From positions 1 to 64,000 of the forward strand of contig JAUWQD010000001.1 in NCBI GenBank assembly GCA_030611265.1: a stretch of 64,000 nt of DNA, read 5' to 3'. Origin of the DNA: Methanosarcinaceae archaeon (GTDB taxonomy: Archaea; Halobacteriota; Methanosarcinia; Methanosarcinales; Methanosarcinaceae). The position numbers and the translations under genes were made by a program. A model generated the notes under the pieces. That model had not been told where the DNA came from, did not search any database, and saw only the letters and a program-made list of their open reading frames with translations. Positions 35,740 to 44,745 of this stretch are shown here, in pieces. The stretch's first letter is position 1; each line of letters starts with the position of its first letter.

Positions 35740-35929
35740 TTGTTGGTAACGTTGTCACAAAAATATTCGCGCGCTGATGGGCAACTCATTCCACTTAAAT
35801 TATGCCGGCCAAGCATGCCCTATATACGTATATCCTGTCCATTAATTCAGGCAATGCCATTCCATGTTTGACGATATATCCTGAATAGTGATCATGTGTC
35901 ATCGCTTAAGAGTAATATTGTGATAGAAC
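35740..35929. other. Intergenic stretch after acs
   Basis: No gene or clear signal was seen apart from TATA-like runs near 35820-35835; the repeats described next follow. Confidence 0.5.
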
Positions 35930-36015
35930 ACGGATTGCACGGATGACACGGATGCGCGCGGATACGAAAATAAATCCGTGAAAATCCGCCTAATCCGTGT
36001 CATCTGTGTTCTATT
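35930..36015. repeat. ACACGGATT-type inverted repeat
   Basis: GAACACGGATTGCACGGATG at the left faces TAATCCGTGTCATCTGTGTT at the right, with AAATCCGTGAAAATCCGCC between. It is of the same family as the units at 250-509, but no GxxExxY gene lies next to it here. Confidence 0.85.
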
Positions 36016-36177
36016 TAAACTAAATTGGTTAATCATAAAAAATCATTGGTTCTTTGGAAAACGACACATATCGAGCCAGTCAAACTCCTTAACCGATGAC
36101 TAATGGAATAGTGATGGTACCCGCGCAATGTTAGAGCGAACCATATTATACTACTCCGCAAGTATAATTTAGAACTT

Positions 36178-36272
36178 ATATGACCGCCACAGAGTACACA
36201 GAGGGCACAGAGAAATGATTTGAGGCTGTGGAAAAGGTCACTCTGTGTCCTCTGTGCTCTCTGTGGCAAATA
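36178..36272. repeat. CACAGAG-type inverted repeat
   Basis: CCGCCACAGAGTACACAGAG and GGCACAGAG face CTCTGTGTCCTCTGTGCTCT and CTGTGGC. It is related in style to 32929-33006 but with a different core. The spurious frames read across it are products of the repeat. Confidence 0.85.
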
Positions 36273-36303
36273 GTTACAAAAAGCAGATGCTTTTTAGTAT
36301 AAT

Positions 36304-39300
36304 TTAACTTTGCCGTTTTCGCATATACAAATATGCGCCCGCTGCGACTATTAATATGAGCGCACCAATCAGGAGATTGGCCCACATTGATGTTTCTTCA
36401 ACGGATTCAATCTCATGGTCCGGTGTTGTTGTTTCAACAGGCTGCTCTTCAACCGGCGACAAGGATTCTGTTGCGGTCTCGCTTTTAATAAAAACCTGTG
36501 ATGAGATCGTTTTTTCATGTGCGCTTATTGCAAATGGTGAAAAGCCGGGCGTTTGTGATTCGAAATACACGAATGTGGCATCCTCATCTGTTCTTGTGGT
36601 TGGCAGTGCAGTCCAGACTTCATCTGAATAACGGTTGAGTTTAATGGAATCCTCATCGATGCGATTATCCTGTATCCATGATCTTTGGACTTTGAATCCG
36701 ATGACCGGATCCTTGATGTTTTTTTCTGTGGCATATCCATACTTACCCACCCAGATGTTCATGTTCTTGTAAACATTGCCGGGTGGCGCCTGTTTAACCA
36801 ACGTGGATGTGTTTTTTAACACTTCAATTGTTGCACTTATGTAGCCGGCGCTTGTCAGTGCTTTGTATTTTATTGATTGGATATCATTTCCCGTTTCACT
36901 AAAGGTGAAAGAAGCATCTGTATTTGCACTAATGTACACGCGTGAAACATCTTTGAATTCGATGTTCTCGTATTCTTCACCTGAGGTGCCCCCACCGCCG
37001 CCGCCACCGGATGGGGGTGATGCAGGTGTTGATGTAGATACTGTGATGTTTGTCCAGTTTCCTTTGTTCTCAACAATGTCAACAGGTCGCAGGGCATAAG
37101 TGTAGGGTCTACTTGGTAACAATCCGCTATTAGTGTATGATGTTGCAGACACATTTGTGATGTGTGCATTATCTCTCCATATTTCGATGTAATCTGTGTC
37201 GGAATAATTTGTCCATGAAAGTGTTATGGAACTTGTTGTCTGCCCTGTAGATGTGAGGGCGGTGATATTTGCGGGCGGCGTGTTATCCTCGATCGGTGCA
37301 AAAACCGTAAAGTGAGTTACGTTTGCAGTTGTCGTGTTTGCAGTTGTATTTACAGTGCTTCTGAGAGACACCCATTTACTTGTTGATTCGTTGTACCATG
37401 CCACAACGGTTTTGTTGAAGTTTACAACCGAGGAATTATTATATCCAAGTGTAAGTGAGATTGAATTATTAAAGGTGTATGAATTATTTCCAGGGACACT
37501 AAGATCAATTGCAGGACCTGTTATATTTGATGCAGGCGGCGCGGAAGCCGCTGCTACAACGGATGATGAGATATTGTCTGGTATGTTATTGCCTTGTCCG
37601 GTTATGTTGAAATCGATAAAGGGCGGTTTTATAAGAGATGGCAGACCCGGCACAACAATTGTGATATTATCAGCACCCCCTATGTCAAGTATTTGTCCAA
37701 CGCTTACAGTAAGGCTTGTATTAATTGTGAAATAATCCTGTGTTGTATCGTTATATATTGCTGTAACGTTGATCACATTCGTACCATTTACAAGCGGTAC
37801 GCCTGATATGTTGAACATCCCCTCAGTCACCTTGTAGGATTCATTCACAAGTACGCTATTGACATATACGGACACATTTGTGCCTATCGTTGTTGTGCCG
37901 TTGACAAAAGTTATGTTTTGTGGAAGGTAGAATATCTCGCCTGCGGTTGGTGTAGAAATCGTTGCTGGTGTGGCAAAGATAGTGAAATTGACCATGGTGG
38001 AGTTGAGGTTTCCTGCAAGGTCGCGTGCAAATGCGGTTATGTTGTGTTGAGTGCTATCATTTAGTTGTGATAGTGTTGTGTTGAGTGCTATCCCGCGCAC
38101 TGCTGTACTGTTGTTACCGCTTCCAACACGATACCAGATGTCACTTGTTTCGTTGGTTGTGACGTTGAGGTTTGGTGTGGATGTATTTATGACCCGACCT
38201 TCGGTCGGGTATGTGATATTAATGAAAGGTGGTGTGGTGTCAATGGTGAACGACCAATTGTATGTCAGTGAATTCGATGCGTTGTCTGATGCATTGATTG
38301 AAACTGTGACGATTCCCTCATCGTATGGCGTGGATGTGATGTTCTCAATCTTGTAACCGTTGTTTATTGAAACATTTGTGAATATAACTGGATTGTCATT
38401 TATTGACATTTCAATCGAGCTTAAGTTCAAACCACTTCCACTATCTGTTATGTTAACATATACAGAAGTAGTGCTGTTATTTGTGTATGAATTATTAGTT
38501 GGGAACTCGTCACTTGCTACAGGGGGGTTAAATGCACCTGAAACCACAATTGCAAAAGGTTGTGGTCCATAGGGTACATTTGTTCCATTTATGGTAATGG
38601 TGTATAATCCAATTGCAGGCGACATAATTTCCACTTGTTCCACATTATTGATAGTATCCCCTCCATTGTCAAGAGAGATGCCATCGGGACCTGTTACACT
38701 TAAATCCAAATCGTTTACAAGTGTCTTTCCAGCAAACGGTGCAGATGGATAATCGGTCCAAACTATCGTTACGCGAAGTGGTTCAGAACTGCTACTAACA
38801 GAGTAATTAACATTCCATGACTGTGAAGTTGTAAGGCTGATACCATCATAATAGTGCATTGTTCGTGGCGATGTGGGAAACAGAGATTTTTCGATATCCA
38901 TAAGTCCCCATCCTTGTGCAAAGTCTGGATGTGTTTGTATTTCTTGTGTTGAATCTGTGCCATACTGTCCAGGGGTCATGTCATATGCACCATTAATAAT
39001 TGTAGATTTTATTAAAGCAGCACTTGGTGATATCACGCCTTCATTTTGCACATAATATTGTCTTACGAGTGCTGCTGCGCCTGCTACTATTGGGGTTGAC
39101 ATGCTTGTGCCACCACTATAAACATAATTTGCATTTGTAGCATAAGGACCCCATAATGTTTCACTTGTGACACTTGATTTTGTAGATATAATGGCAGTAC
39201 CTGGGGCCACAATATCAGGTTTTATGCGTCCGTCGTCTGTTGGTCCTCGGCTACTAAACGCTGCAAGTCCTTCTATATTATCTGCAAGTGTGTCACTATT

Positions 39301-40641
39301 GATTGGGTCAGCAGGATATTTTTCACTGTAATTACTATAACGAAATATAGAATAATTATTTAATATATTTGGCCTATAATTTTCAGATGCACCAACTGAA
39401 ATACAGTTCTTAGCCGTTGCAGGAGAACCCATGGAATCTAAATCTATGACTCCATCAGAGTTTGAATCTACGCCTTCGTTGGCTGCTGCCATTAAAATAA
39501 GCATGTCAGGATGTTCCCATACGAATTGGTCAAGATCTCTGGAATATGCTGTATATATGCCATTGACTGCTGAACCCCAGCTATTAGTATGAATTCTTGC
39601 ACCATTGTCATATGCTTGTTGGAAAAGTTCTGTGAGATTGTTGGGTAAGAACAATGCATCAGTTGTATTACCAATTGCTTGAAATACAAGTTGTGCATCA
39701 GGCGCCATCCCTTTGAATGTACCATCAGACATTGCACCATTTCCAAGAACTGAGCCTGCAACATGTGTTCCATGACCGCTAGCAACATCGTCTGCACCAT
39801 CGCCTACGCGATCATATATTTTTAAGATCCTCCCCTCAATATCATCATGCATTGTGCTATCATTAACCCCAGTATCCAACCCCGTGTCCGCCACTGCCAC
39901 GATCTGTCCACTGCCAGTCAGTCCATGTGTATTGCGTACATAAGACACGTTTATGATGTCGGCTGCGACATCATTAAAAATCACGGGTTGCACATATTTT
40001 TCGATCCAGCTAACTCCGGTCATGGCTGCAATATTAGACAACTTTGAAGTTCCGATGCGCACTCGCATTATTTCTCCGCCATTGTCTACTATTTCCCCGC
40101 CAAGATTTTCAATTTCTGATGTGACCTGTGCATTGTGTTTCGAGTCGAACAACATAACGATAATGTCTGAAATATCATCGTCTAAAGTCATAGTTGTAGT
40201 TGTGGTGGTAGCAATTGAAGAAGCCGAGAATACAGGACTTATCTTATATGCCGGCTGGTAAGTCCCAACCCATTGTACAATATCCATTGCTTCGACTTGT
40301 GATTTCACAGACGAATTCATCCGCACGATGAATGCATTATTTGGAACATAATCAAAAAAGAGCGCGCCAGTATTTTTCACAGCTTGTTTCCACTCTTCAA
40401 GCACATTACCTTTGAATTGTAATATATAGTACTCATCGGTGCCAGTGGAATATTGGGATGTTGCAAATCCAGTATTTACAGATGCAGGTGGCTGTTTCAA
40501 TGGGTCAAAAACAGCATTTTTCAATAAAATTGTATTATCTTGATCAGTTTCTAGGTATTCTGATGCATTAGATGCATTTACAAAAAAACTAACCAACAAC
40601 AGAACAAAAAAAATGTATACTGCGTTTTTCATTACTCGCAT
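36304..40641 (-). CDS. Secreted subtilisin-like (S8) protease with Ig-like, fibronectin III and PGF-pre-PGF domains
   Basis: The 1445 residues begin with a signal peptide (about 1-27, KNAVYIFFVLLLVSFFVNAS). The S8 domain has Asp252 in VAVADTGLDTG, His290 in GHGTHVAGS and Ser513 in GTSMSTPIVAGAAALV, so the triad is intact. After it come a P-domain-like segment, several Asn/Thr-rich Ig-like repeats (NSSTxxVN, many N-x-S/T sites), a fibronectin III domain near 1130-1210, a poly-Gly linker, a PGF-pre-PGF domain (TPGFSPFAI), and a C-terminal TM helix with basic end (YMRKRQS). It is thus a cell-surface protease held in the membrane or S-layer, probably glycosylated. Confidence 0.92.
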   Translation of the reverse strand: MRVMKNAVYIFFVLLLVSFFVNASNASEYLETDQDNTILLKNAVFDPLKQPPASVNTGFATSQYSTGTDEYYILQFKGNVLEEWKQAVKNTGALFFDYVPNNAFIVRMNSSVKSQVEAMDIVQWVGTYQPAYKISPVFSASSIATTTTTTMTLDDDISDIIVMLFDSKHNAQVTSEIENLGGEIVDNGGEIMRVRIGTSKLSNIAAMTGVSWIEKYVQPVIFNDVAADIINVSYVRNTHGLTGSGQIVAVADTGLDTGVNDSTMHDDIEGRILKIYDRVGDGADDVASGHGTHVAGSVLGNGAMSDGTFKGMAPDAQLVFQAIGNTTDALFLPNNLTELFQQAYDNGARIHTNSWGSAVNGIYTAYSRDLDQFVWEHPDMLILMAAANEGVDSNSDGVIDLDSMGSPATAKNCISVGASENYRPNILNNYSIFRYSNYSEKYPADPINSDTLADNIEGLAAFSSRGPTDDGRIKPDIVAPGTAIISTKSSVTSETLWGPYATNANYVYSGGTSMSTPIVAGAAALVRQYYVQNEGVISPSAALIKSTIINGAYDMTPGQYGTDSTQEIQTHPDFAQGWGLMDIEKSLFPTSPRTMHYYDGISLTTSQSWNVNYSVSSSSEPLRVTIVWTDYPSAPFAGKTLVNDLDLSVTGPDGISLDNGGDTINNVEQVEIMSPAIGLYTITINGTNVPYGPQPFAIVVSGAFNPPVASDEFPTNNSYTNNSTTSVYVNITDSGSGLNLSSIEMSINDNPVIFTNVSINNGYKIENITSTPYDEGIVTVSINASDNASNSLTYNWSFTIDTTPPFINITYPTEGRVINTSTPNLNVTTNETSDIWYRVGSGNNSTAVRGIALNTTLSQLNDSTQHNITAFARDLAGNLNSTMVNFTIFATPATISTPTAGEIFYLPQNITFVNGTTTIGTNVSVYVNSVLVNESYKVTEGMFNISGVPLVNGTNVINVTAIYNDTTQDYFTINTSLTVSVGQILDIGGADNITIVVPGLPSLIKPPFIDFNITGQGNNIPDNISSSVVAAASAPPASNITGPAIDLSVPGNNSYTFNNSISLTLGYNNSSVVNFNKTVVAWYNESTSKWVSLRSTVNTTANTTTANVTHFTVFAPIEDNTPPANITALTSTGQTTSSITLSWTNYSDTDYIEIWRDNAHITNVSATSYTNSGLLPSRPYTYALRPVDIVENKGNWTNITVSTSTPASPPSGGGGGGGTSGEEYENIEFKDVSRVYISANTDASFTFSETGNDIQSIKYKALTSAGYISATIEVLKNTSTLVKQAPPGNVYKNMNIWVGKYGYATEKNIKDPVIGFKVQRSWIQDNRIDEDSIKLNRYSDEVWTALPTTRTDEDATFVYFESQTPGFSPFAISAHEKTISSQVFIKSETATESLSPVEEQPVETTTPDHEIESVEETSMWANLLIGALILIVAAGAYLYMRKRQS

Positions 40642-40749
40642 CGCTCCACATCCAAAATATCAACGAACCAATAAATATCAATCGATAAAAAAAGTCAAAA
40701 AAATCACATCACAACCCTATTCGGCAGTGATGCGACAAAAAAAGTAAAA

Positions 40750-40899
40750 TTATTTCTTTAATTCCATGTACCCACACTTACCGCAGGTAAGTCTGTCCTT
40801 GTGGTTTGCTAAAAACACGCCATCGCCGCATTTTGGACAGGTTTGGTTGAGTCTTTCGACAGAATCGCCGCTTATCTTGTAATAGTCTTTTACAGCCAT
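40750..40899 (-). CDS. rps27ae: Ribosomal protein S27ae
   Basis: The 49 residues [20 protein letters not shown]...MELKK match the small zinc-ribbon protein of the archaeal 30S subunit. Cys21, Cys24, Cys39 and Cys42 (CPKCG, CGKCG) bind zinc. AGGTG lies six bases before the ATG. It follows rps24e by eight bases in the conserved cluster. Confidence 0.95.
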   Translation of the reverse strand: MAVKDYYKISGDSVERLNQTCPKCGDGVFLANHKDRLTCGKCGYMELKK

Positions 40900-40907
40900 T
40901 TTTACAC

Positions 40908-41273
40908 CTACTCTTCTGCTTCTTCTACTACTTCAGCCTCAGCTTCTTCGGCTGGTGCCTCTTCCGCTTCCTCTGCGGCTTCAGGCTCCGGCTCGGCTGG
41001 AATTTCATTTCGTGTGACCATGTGTTTGCCTTCGACCTGTTTCATACGTGCTGCATCCTCGTAGATCTTTGCATATCCTGCGAGTTCCTGCATTCCGTAT
41101 TCGCCATCCAATTTATGGATGATCGTCAGGGCAAGAGGTGCATTCAACATAGCAACCAGTTTGCTTCTCACATCATTCCTTGAAGGGGTTGGACCCTCGA
41201 ACTTGACTGTGAAATTAATTTCCCGCCTGTTTAAAAGCGCATTATTCTTATCTTCAGTAACATTAATATCCAT
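40908..41273 (-). CDS. rps24e: Ribosomal protein S24e
   Basis: The first 100 residues are the S24e fold: [20 protein letters not shown], then [15 protein letters not shown] and [20 protein letters not shown]-like blocks, with the last reading [12 protein letters not shown] tail of about 20 residues is almost only Glu and Ala, as in some archaeal S24e. Its ATG overlaps the upstream DPCK gene end by 11 bases, with CGGAGG as ribosome site. Confidence 0.95.
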   Translation of the reverse strand: MDINVTEDKNNALLNRREINFTVKFEGPTPSRNDVRSKLVAMLNAPLALTIIHKLDGEYGMQELAGYAKIYEDAARMKQVEGKHMVTRNEIPAEPEPEAAEEAEEAPAEEAEAEVVEEAEE

Positions 41274-41850
41274 CTAATTTCCTCCGAACACTATCGAGTT
41301 GTCCCTCGTATGTACATTCTTCAATAATTTGATCTAATAAACTGCGTATTTCATCTTTCTTGGATTCAGTGATCTTAACAAGCACCACACCTTCATTTGG
41401 TTGACCATACAGAACCACCGAACCGATCGGGGCTATCAGGATTGCAGGTAATGCTGCCAGGTCCTCTTCACCGCGGACAAAGAGTCTGATATGTTGGTCT
41501 GATGTGATGGCATTATAGATCGCATCGATAAGATCTTCGGTAATAACACCCGGTGGGTTGTCAACCGATATTGTTGTAAATGCTGTATGTTTTGTACCGA
41601 GCACGACATCATCTGATGCCGGTTCTCTTTTTGTACGATCATCAACAACACAGACATCCGGTATGATGTCTGATTCGAGCAAGTAGAATGTTGTAACATC
41701 ACCTACAGATATAAGTTTTGTGGGACTGCCCAGGTCCGGTGCAATCTTTTGGATCGTATCTTTCCCGGCACCCTCATACAGCACACCAAAAGGCTTACGC
41801 AAAACCGGACGAAGTTTTGCAGGTAGTGCCAGTGCTACTTGTGCACCCAA
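41263..41850 (-). CDS. GTP-dependent dephospho-CoA kinase
   Basis: This is the archaeal DUF359 family (195 residues), which finishes CoA synthesis by phosphorylating dephospho-CoA with GTP. Conserved blocks are [32 protein letters not shown] (acidic metal site) and [15 protein letters not shown]. Translation begins at a TTG (41850), adjacent to the Spt4 stop, with AAGGTG six bases upstream. The pathway partners are pantoate kinase and CoaBC at 21-23 kb. It is usually next to Spt4 in archaea. Confidence 0.93.
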   Translation of the reverse strand: MGAQVALALPAKLRPVLRKPFGVLYEGAGKDTIQKIAPDLGSPTKLISVGDVTTFYLLESDIIPDVCVVDDRTKREPASDDVVLGTKHTAFTTISVDNPPGVITEDLIDAIYNAITSDQHIRLFVRGEEDLAALPAILIAPIGSVVLYGQPNEGVVLVKITESKKDEIRSLLDQIIEECTYEGQLDSVRRKLDGY

Positions 41851-42036
41851 CTATCGCACCTTCAATGCATACTTATCCGCCATATCAACGTCCATCTTCT
41901 TGGCGATCTCAGAACGTTCTGCGTCAATGATAACAACCATGCCGCTCCAATCCGAACTAAGATTACTGGAACCGCACACAGGACATGTCTGACCTGTAAC
42001 GATCCTGTGACATTCACGGCAAACTTGATCACTCAT
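41851..42036 (-). CDS. spt4: Transcription elongation factor Spt4 (RpoE'')
   Basis: A 61-residue zinc protein with Cys6, Cys9, Cys18 and Cys21 (CRECHRI, CPVCGS), and then SDWSGMVVIIDAERSEIAKKM, a typical Spt4 core. It dimerises with Spt5 on RNA polymerase to keep elongation processive. CGGAGG precedes its ATG. It lies between rpo7 and the DPCK gene. Confidence 0.95.
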   Translation of the reverse strand: MSDQVCRECHRIVTGQTCPVCGSSNLSSDWSGMVVIIDAERSEIAKKMDVDMADKYALKVR

Positions 42037-42057
42037 AAATTAATCCTCCGACAAAAG

Positions 42058-42624
42058 TTACTCATCAGCATCAGATTTTGGCTTCCGGTCTTCCTCAAGC
42101 CATTCAAATTTACCAAGTGCATGCTGGCGCATGGTCAAACCGATCTTACTCTCTCGTGGTTCACGCTCATTAATGCTAATAGCAACAATACGTGTGCGCA
42201 CATGATCACCCTCTGCAAGTGACCGACCTCCAGCCTTGCTGACAAGCCTGCCGTTCTTTCCATCGTATGACATAAAGTCATCTGTGATCTGGCTCACATG
42301 CAAAAGCCCGTCCATAGCACCGATGCTGATAAAGGCGCCGAATTCCACAGTCTCAACAACAAGTCCTTCGATAACTTCCTGAAGTATAGGGGTGAACACG
42401 ATTGCATCGAAAGTAGCATCGTAGTAAACGGCACCATCCCCGACAAGAATGTGTCCTTCGCCCACTTCACCAAGTTCAGTGATCGCAACAATAGCACCCA
42501 GGGTCTTATCGATGCGTCCCTCAAGTTTATCCTTTAATGCATTTTTAACACTGGTATTAACATCCTCGCCCAGCAGTTCGGGTGCAATTCGTATCGTGTC
42601 GGCAAGTTTCATCTTCTTGTACAT
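42058..42624 (-). CDS. rpo7: RNA polymerase subunit Rpo7 (RpoE')
   Basis: The 188 residues begin MYKKMKLADTIRIAPELLGE and contain an S1 domain, VVETVEFGAFISIGAMDGLL, followed by LHVSQITDDFM and KIGLTMRQHALG. With Rpo4 it forms the RNA polymerase stalk that binds nascent RNA and helps initiation. GGGAG is nine bases before the ATG. The shared promoter module at 42721-42784 is upstream. Confidence 0.95.
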   Translation of the reverse strand: MYKKMKLADTIRIAPELLGEDVNTSVKNALKDKLEGRIDKTLGAIVAITELGEVGEGHILVGDGAVYYDATFDAIVFTPILQEVIEGLVVETVEFGAFISIGAMDGLLHVSQITDDFMSYDGKNGRLVSKAGGRSLAEGDHVRTRIVAISINEREPRESKIGLTMRQHALGKFEWLEEDRKPKSDADE

Positions 42625-42720
42625 CTAAATATCTCCCGTAAGATCAAAATCATTGAGTTATTGTTAAGTTAAGTTAAGTTGAATTAAGTTATATTATTGT
42701 GATTGCAATTTTAATTTTTG

Positions 42721-42784
42721 ATTCTATATAATTTATAGAATTATATAGTGCAAGTTAATGCGAACGAAGTGAGCATTTTCTCGT
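42721..42784 (-). promoter_or_regulatory. Shared promoter module, copy before rpo7
   Basis: Minus strand ACGAGAAAATGCTCACTTCG, then CACTATATAATTCTATAAAT. It aligns over about 60 bases with the modules at 57392-57450 and 60309-60369 and contains the TATA region. Confidence 0.7.
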
Positions 42785-42787
42785 ATA

Positions 42788-43153
42788 TCACGTTGTTGCT
42801 AATCTATTTTTCTGACGTAGATACACAACCATAATGTTCTTTTCGCGTAATCTGTTTTTCAATTGAATATCGTTGGTCAATACCGCTGCGCCGCTATTCT
42901 CGGCAAGTTCCACAATGACATCATCTGCAAAACCTGCGATATCCACAGCCTCGCACCGATCAGCCAATGAACGTGCGACCTTAGCCGCCATTTTGTCCTT
43001 GCCTCTTGATCTTTCAACAAGAGTGTCGAGTTCATCGAGCACAGCCTTTGGAACCACAAACTCGTTAAACCCAAGACGCTGCAGTTCGTCGAAAATATCG
43101 ACATTGAACTGGATCGGTATCATCAGCGCGTTGGTATCGATAATGACCTTCAA
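42788..43153 (-). CDS. PIN-domain (VapC9/Nob1-like) RNase
   Basis: The 121 residues from the TTG at 43153 begin [23 protein letters not shown] acidic residues are in IIDTN, AVLDELD and VLTNDIQLK. It has the form found next to aIF2-gamma in many archaea and is likely an rRNA- or tRNA-processing nuclease, not a toxin, because no antitoxin is adjacent. Longer starts up to 43237 would lie inside the aIF2-gamma gene, whereas the TTG overlaps its stop by four bases (TTGA). Confidence 0.85.
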   Translation of the reverse strand: MKVIIDTNALMIPIQFNVDIFDELQRLGFNEFVVPKAVLDELDTLVERSRGKDKMAAKVARSLADRCEAVDIAGFADDVIVELAENSGAAVLTNDIQLKNRLREKNIMVVYLRQKNRLATT

Positions 43154-44382
43154 TCCTTGATTACTCCTACTCCGATAAGCCGCCATCGTGAACCGACACG
43201 CCTGCTTATCGCTACCATTGAACCGCTTTGTGCGCATATTGGTCGCTTGAGCTTAACTTCAGCAACATCTACATTCGCTCTTGCACTTGTAACAATGCCT
43301 ACAGTCGTTGCAGTACCTACATTCAACATCAAAGGTTCACTGGTTTTAATGTCTCCGATCTCCAGTTCATCCGTAGCACCGACCACGCGTTCAAGCAAAT
43401 GCAGGTCCATTGTGAACGAATCGCGGGTTGGTGGCAATGTGCCCGGCTGACCTGCGACCTGTCCTGTCAATGTATCACTCTTTGTCAGTGTCGGATCAAG
43501 CGTTGTCCCGACTGCCAACAATCCGCCGGGTGTAGCTTCTTCAACTTCGCTCTTACCTGCGATGATCTTTGATATTTTAGTAGTAATAGGTACCCATCTT
43601 GTAGCACCTTCGCTCTCAACCTTTCGGCCAGGGCGAATCTCAAGTTCGTCACCCGGATGCATTGAACCTTCAGTGAGAGTTCCTCCAAGAACACCACCTG
43701 TTATTTTATTGATTGATAATCCCGGTTTATTGATGTCAAAAGACCTTGCAATAAGCATGTGAGGTGCTTTGTCAAGTTTGTGCACAGGTGTAGGTATCAC
43801 TTTTTCCATTGTCTCGATCAACGCATCGATATTGATGTTCTGCTGTGCGGAGACCGGAACAATTGGTGCATCCTCAGCTATTGTACCTTTGACAAATTCC
43901 TTAATCTGTTGATAGTGTTCGATCAATTGTTCCCTTTTGACAAGGTCAATTTTATTCTGCACGATCACAATATTCTTGATCCCGATGATGTTAAGCGCCA
44001 TCAGATGTTCCTTTGTCTGTGGCTGTGGACATTTTTCGTTGGCTGCGATAACGAGCACCGCACCGTCCATTATAGCCGCACCCGACAGCATTGTAGCCAT
44101 CAGTGTCTCGTGCCCCGGTGCATCCACAAAGGATATTGTCCTGGCATCTTCCGTTTTTGCTCCGCAGTGCTCACATTTCTTTGCGACCGTGTAACACTGG
44201 GGCTCAGGACAGTCTGGACATTTCTTGAATGTCGTATCTGCATACCCTAATCTGATCGATATGCCACGCTTCATCTCTTCACTGTGCGTATCTGTCCATA
44301 TCCCGGACAGTGCACTTACGAGCGTGGTCTTTCCATGATCGACATGACCTACCATACCGATATTAACACAAGGTTGACTCAA
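43150..44382 (-). CDS. Translation initiation factor aIF2, gamma subunit
   Basis: The 410-residue GTPase carries [13 protein letters not shown] (P-loop), [10 protein letters not shown] and VQNKIDLV, and the zinc knuckle [20 protein letters not shown]. Domains II and III follow ([21 protein letters not shown]). As part of aIF2 it carries Met-tRNAi to the small subunit. A TTG start at 44382 is supported by GGGAGGG about 12 bases upstream. It is the first gene of the unit with the PIN protein. Confidence 0.96.
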   Translation of the reverse strand: MSQPCVNIGMVGHVDHGKTTLVSALSGIWTDTHSEEMKRGISIRLGYADTTFKKCPDCPEPQCYTVAKKCEHCGAKTEDARTISFVDAPGHETLMATMLSGAAIMDGAVLVIAANEKCPQPQTKEHLMALNIIGIKNIVIVQNKIDLVKREQLIEHYQQIKEFVKGTIAEDAPIVPVSAQQNINIDALIETMEKVIPTPVHKLDKAPHMLIARSFDINKPGLSINKITGGVLGGTLTEGSMHPGDELEIRPGRKVESEGATRWVPITTKISKIIAGKSEVEEATPGGLLAVGTTLDPTLTKSDTLTGQVAGQPGTLPPTRDSFTMDLHLLERVVGATDELEIGDIKTSEPLMLNVGTATTVGIVTSARANVDVAEVKLKRPICAQSGSMVAISRRVGSRWRLIGVGVIKD

Positions 44383-44537
44383 TTTTAGATTTCCCTCCCT
44401 ATTTGGGCAAAATGATTATGATTACTAGATGGATGTGGAACTATTAACTAAAATAACTTGTTTTAAGGTTTGTGGTATCATGTTATTTATGGTATATAAG
44501 ACATTCCAACAATGCACTAAAAATCTGTTTTTTTATC

Positions 44538-44611
44538 AGACAAGATTGACGGGATAAACAGGATGGGGTGCAAGTTGTCATCAATATTCAATCAATCCTG
44601 TAATTTTGTCT
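44538..44611. repeat. GACAGGAT-like inverted repeat
   Basis: AGACAAGATTGACGGGATAA and ACAGGAT are mirrored by ATCAATCCTGTAATTTTGTC with a loop of about 26 bases. It resembles the AGACAGGATTAACAGGAT hairpins of environmental genomes. The rest of 44383-44745 is AT-rich, with a TATA box (ATGTATATATAAAAA, about 44664-44680) for the next gene. Confidence 0.7.
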
Positions 44612-44745
44612 ATTATGTTCTGAACGATGGAAAATTGATTACTTTTGGTGACAAAAGCAATCATTTATGTATATATAAAAACAGACTCAAAATAATTAAA
44701 AATTTACCGATGATTGAATAAAATGTATGGAGGAATTATCAAACT

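Noticed and set aside
36033-36269. Frame with repeated CAL/CV residues after acs
   Set aside because: It is produced by the CACAGAG-type inverted repeat and not by a gene.
40908-41064. Ser/Ala-rich plus-strand frame
   Set aside because: It is the complement of the Glu/Ala tail of ribosomal protein S24e.
42788-43153. PIN protein as a VapC toxin
   Set aside because: No antitoxin gene is adjacent, and its place between rpo7 and aIF2-gamma is that of the conserved archaeal PIN protein.
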